Under the pieces are notes generated by a model that saw nothing but the letters and a program-made list of their open reading frames with translations, searched no databases and was not told the origin of the DNA. From NCBI GenBank assembly GCA_016222805.1, contig JACRQG010000027.1, positions 275,349 through 339,348 on the forward strand: a stretch of DNA of 64,000 nt. Direction: 5' to 3'. The stretch's first letter is position 1. Each line of letters begins with the position of its first letter. Below, one piece after another: positions 62,539-64,000 of the stretch. Made by a program: the position numbers and the translations under genes. The DNA is from Verrucomicrobiota bacterium (lineage in GTDB: Bacteria; Verrucomicrobiota; Verrucomicrobiia; Opitutales; Opitutaceae).

Positions 62539-64000
62539 ACTCCGGCACCAGCCAGGGCGATATTCCGCGGTTCCGGCGGGAGGGGCTGGTCGCCGCCGGA
62601 CTGCTGGCACTGGCCGTTATGCTCGCGTATGCCAACGCCTGGTCGGTGCCGTTCCTCTTTGATGACTACGCGACCCTGCGCGACAATCCGGCGTTGCGCG
62701 CGGGGTGGCAGCCGTGGGCATGGGTGCAGCCGCCGGCGCACACCGGAGTCGGTGGGCGCCCGCTGGCGCACCTGACCCTCGTGCTCAACCACGCGCTGAC
62801 CGGCGATGCCGTGGCAGGGTACCACGCGGGCAACCTGCTGCTGCACCTCGGCGCCGGTTGGTTGTTCTTCGGGTTGGTGCGGCGCACCCTGCTGCTGCCG
62901 ATCCTGGCGGACCACTGGAAAGGCAGGGCCGGAGGCTGGGCACTGGCGGTGGCGGCCGTCTGGCTGCTGCATCCGGTGCAGACGGCGAGCGTGACCTATC
63001 TTTCCCAGCGCACGGAAGTGCTGATGGGCCTGTGCTACTTCGGCACCCTCTATGGCCTGGTGCGTGGGGCGGCCGGGTCAGGGCGGACCGGGTGGCTGGT
63101 GTTTTCGGTCGGGTGCTGCGTGGCCGGGATGGCGTCCAAGGAGGTGATGGTGACGGCGCCGGTCGTGGCGCTGTTCTATGATCGCGCCTTTCTCGCCGGA
63201 TCTTTCCGGGAAGCATGGCGTCGCCGGGGACGCTGGTACCTCGGCCTGGCCTCAACCTGGCTGCTGCTGCTGCTGCTGCTGCCTGGACTGGGCGGACGGG
63301 GAGTGGGATTCGGCCGCGGCATGGAGTGGTGGGAATACAGTCTGAGAGAAGGGAGGGCGATCGCGTTGTATCTGGCCCGGACCGTCTGGCCCCAGCCGCT
63401 GGTCTTCGACTACGGCGTCGACTTCCCTGTCATCGGGGCGCCGGAGTGGCTGGGGGTGGGCGTGGTGCTCCTGCTCGGGGCCGCTGCCGTGGTGGGCAGT
63501 TGGCGACGTCCGACAATCGGCTTCCTGCCGCTGTGGTTTCTGGTGACGCTGGCTCCGACGTCCAGCGTGGTGCCGATTCCCCTCCAGCCGATCGCGGAAA
63601 ATCGGGCCTACCTGCCGCTGGCGGCCGTAGCCGCAGCCTTGATGCTGGGAGCGGGAGCCTGGGCCCCCCGGGTGGGACGGATGTTGGGGGTGCTCCTGAC
63701 CGGTGCCTTGATCGTCCTTTCTCTGGCACGCAATCACACCTACCGCAGCGATGTGGCCATCTGGCACGACACGGTGCTCAAGGTGCCCGGGAATGCGCGC
63801 GCCCATCACAATCTTGGCAACGCCCTGCGTGAGGCCGGCCGACTCGAGGAGGCGGAACGGGCGTTCCTGGCGGCGCTGGCCCTGAGACCCGACTACGCGG
63901 AGGCGGTGGCGGCGCTCGGTGGTGTCCTGGGCCGGATGGGGCGGGTCGACGACGCGCTCCGGCAGTCCCGGCGCGCGCTGGAACTCGATGCGCAGTTGCC
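62535..64000 (+). CDS. TMTC-like (DUF1736) membrane glycosyltransferase with TPR repeats, cut by the right edge
   Basis: The visible 488 residues show a GT-C-like membrane protein: an acidic FLFDDYATLRDNP near the first luminal loop, LLHPVQTASVTYLSQRTEVLMGL, ASKEVMVTAPVVALFYD, and YLARTVWPQPLVFDYGVDFP, which matches the DUF1736/TMTC signature. TPR repeats begin at about residue 420 (ARAHHNLGNALREAGRLEEAERAFLAALALRP). TMTC proteins are O-mannosyltransferase relatives. The start is set by the ATGA overlap with the previous gene; the C-terminus lies beyond the window. Confidence 0.8.
   Translation, partial: MNSGTSQGDIPRFRREGLVAAGLLALAVMLAYANAWSVPFLFDDYATLRDNPALRAGWQPWAWVQPPAHTGVGGRPLAHLTLVLNHALTGDAVAGYHAGNLLLHLGAGWLFFGLVRRTLLLPILADHWKGRAGGWALAVAAVWLLHPVQTASVTYLSQRTEVLMGLCYFGTLYGLVRGAAGSGRTGWLVFSVGCCVAGMASKEVMVTAPVVALFYDRAFLAGSFREAWRRRGRWYLGLASTWLLLLLLLPGLGGRGVGFGRGMEWWEYSLREGRAIALYLARTVWPQPLVFDYGVDFPVIGAPEWLGVGVVLLLGAAAVVGSWRRPTIGFLPLWFLVTLAPTSSVVPIPLQPIAENRAYLPLAAVAAALMLGAGAWAPRVGRMLGVLLTGALIVLSLARNHTYRSDVAIWHDTVLKVPGNARAHHNLGNALREAGRLEEAERAFLAALALRPDYAEAVAALGGVLGRMGRVDDALRQSRRALELDAQL

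Overview
This window is high-GC DNA (GC-rich third codon positions) that most resembles the Opitutaceae (Verrucomicrobiota). The main reasons are large TonB-dependent receptors with L-x-x-F-x-V-x-G type TonB boxes, many Tat-exported enzymes, a DUF1549/DUF1553 - DUF1501 - pre-peptidase set typical of the PVC superphylum, and a Reg_prop/Y_Y_Y sensor kinase. The taxonomic call is inference from gene content. No tRNA, rRNA, CRISPR array or transposase was seen.

Layout. 1-3367 (minus): an ECF sigma factor, a FecR anti-sigma factor and an STN-type TonB receptor that runs off the left edge, i.e. a FecIRA surface-signalling unit. 3659-22242: an accessory block holding a metal-dependent amidohydrolase and a Tat-exported pseudo-amidohydrolase, two divergent Tat-exported DegT-family aminotransferases, a two-component system (propeller sensor kinase plus LuxR-type regulator), a TonB-receptor remnant, an orphan secreted propeller-like protein, and a Tat-exported Gfo/Idh/MocA oxidoreductase between two related TonB receptors. 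Three promoters in this block share a CCCCATGAANATGGGG palindrome directly upstream of a -35/-10 pair. They look like one regulon, and the LuxR-type regulator in the middle is the obvious candidate to control it. 22802-28954: sulfatase, TonB receptor and a divergent LacI-family regulator. 29050-31979: a translationally coupled pair made of a PhnD-like periplasmic binding protein with a C-terminal membrane anchor and a PAP2-TIR fusion. This is the strongest candidate for an undescribed system. 32029-35166: a TonB receptor closely related to the one at the left edge but without an STN domain.

36251-41747 (minus): DUF1549/DUF1553, DUF1501 and PPC-domain proteins in one operon. 41921-44876: a double Rid-fold (chorismatase-like) protein converging on formate-tetrahydrofolate ligase. 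45155-49254: another TonB receptor converging on a two-gene unit that encodes a secreted transglutaminase/papain-like protein and a 122-residue secreted protein built of four tandem TonB-box-like repeats. 49666-57282: an MdtABC-like RND efflux operon without an outer-membrane channel. 57298-60396 (minus): a LysE exporter, then a membrane protein with a PqqD-like N-terminus, a degenerate M50 core and two cNMP-binding-like domains, preceded by a stand-alone receiver protein. 60640-64000: two overlapping membrane-TPR genes, the second of TMTC type and cut by the right edge.

Overall the window looks like a nutrient-scavenging region: outer-membrane import by TonB receptors, periplasmic processing by Tat-exported cofactor enzymes, and local regulators next to each receptor (FecIR, LacI, two-component). 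Start codons are often GTG, Shine-Dalgarno sequences are often missing, and four-base ATGA or GTGA overlaps mark most operon joints.
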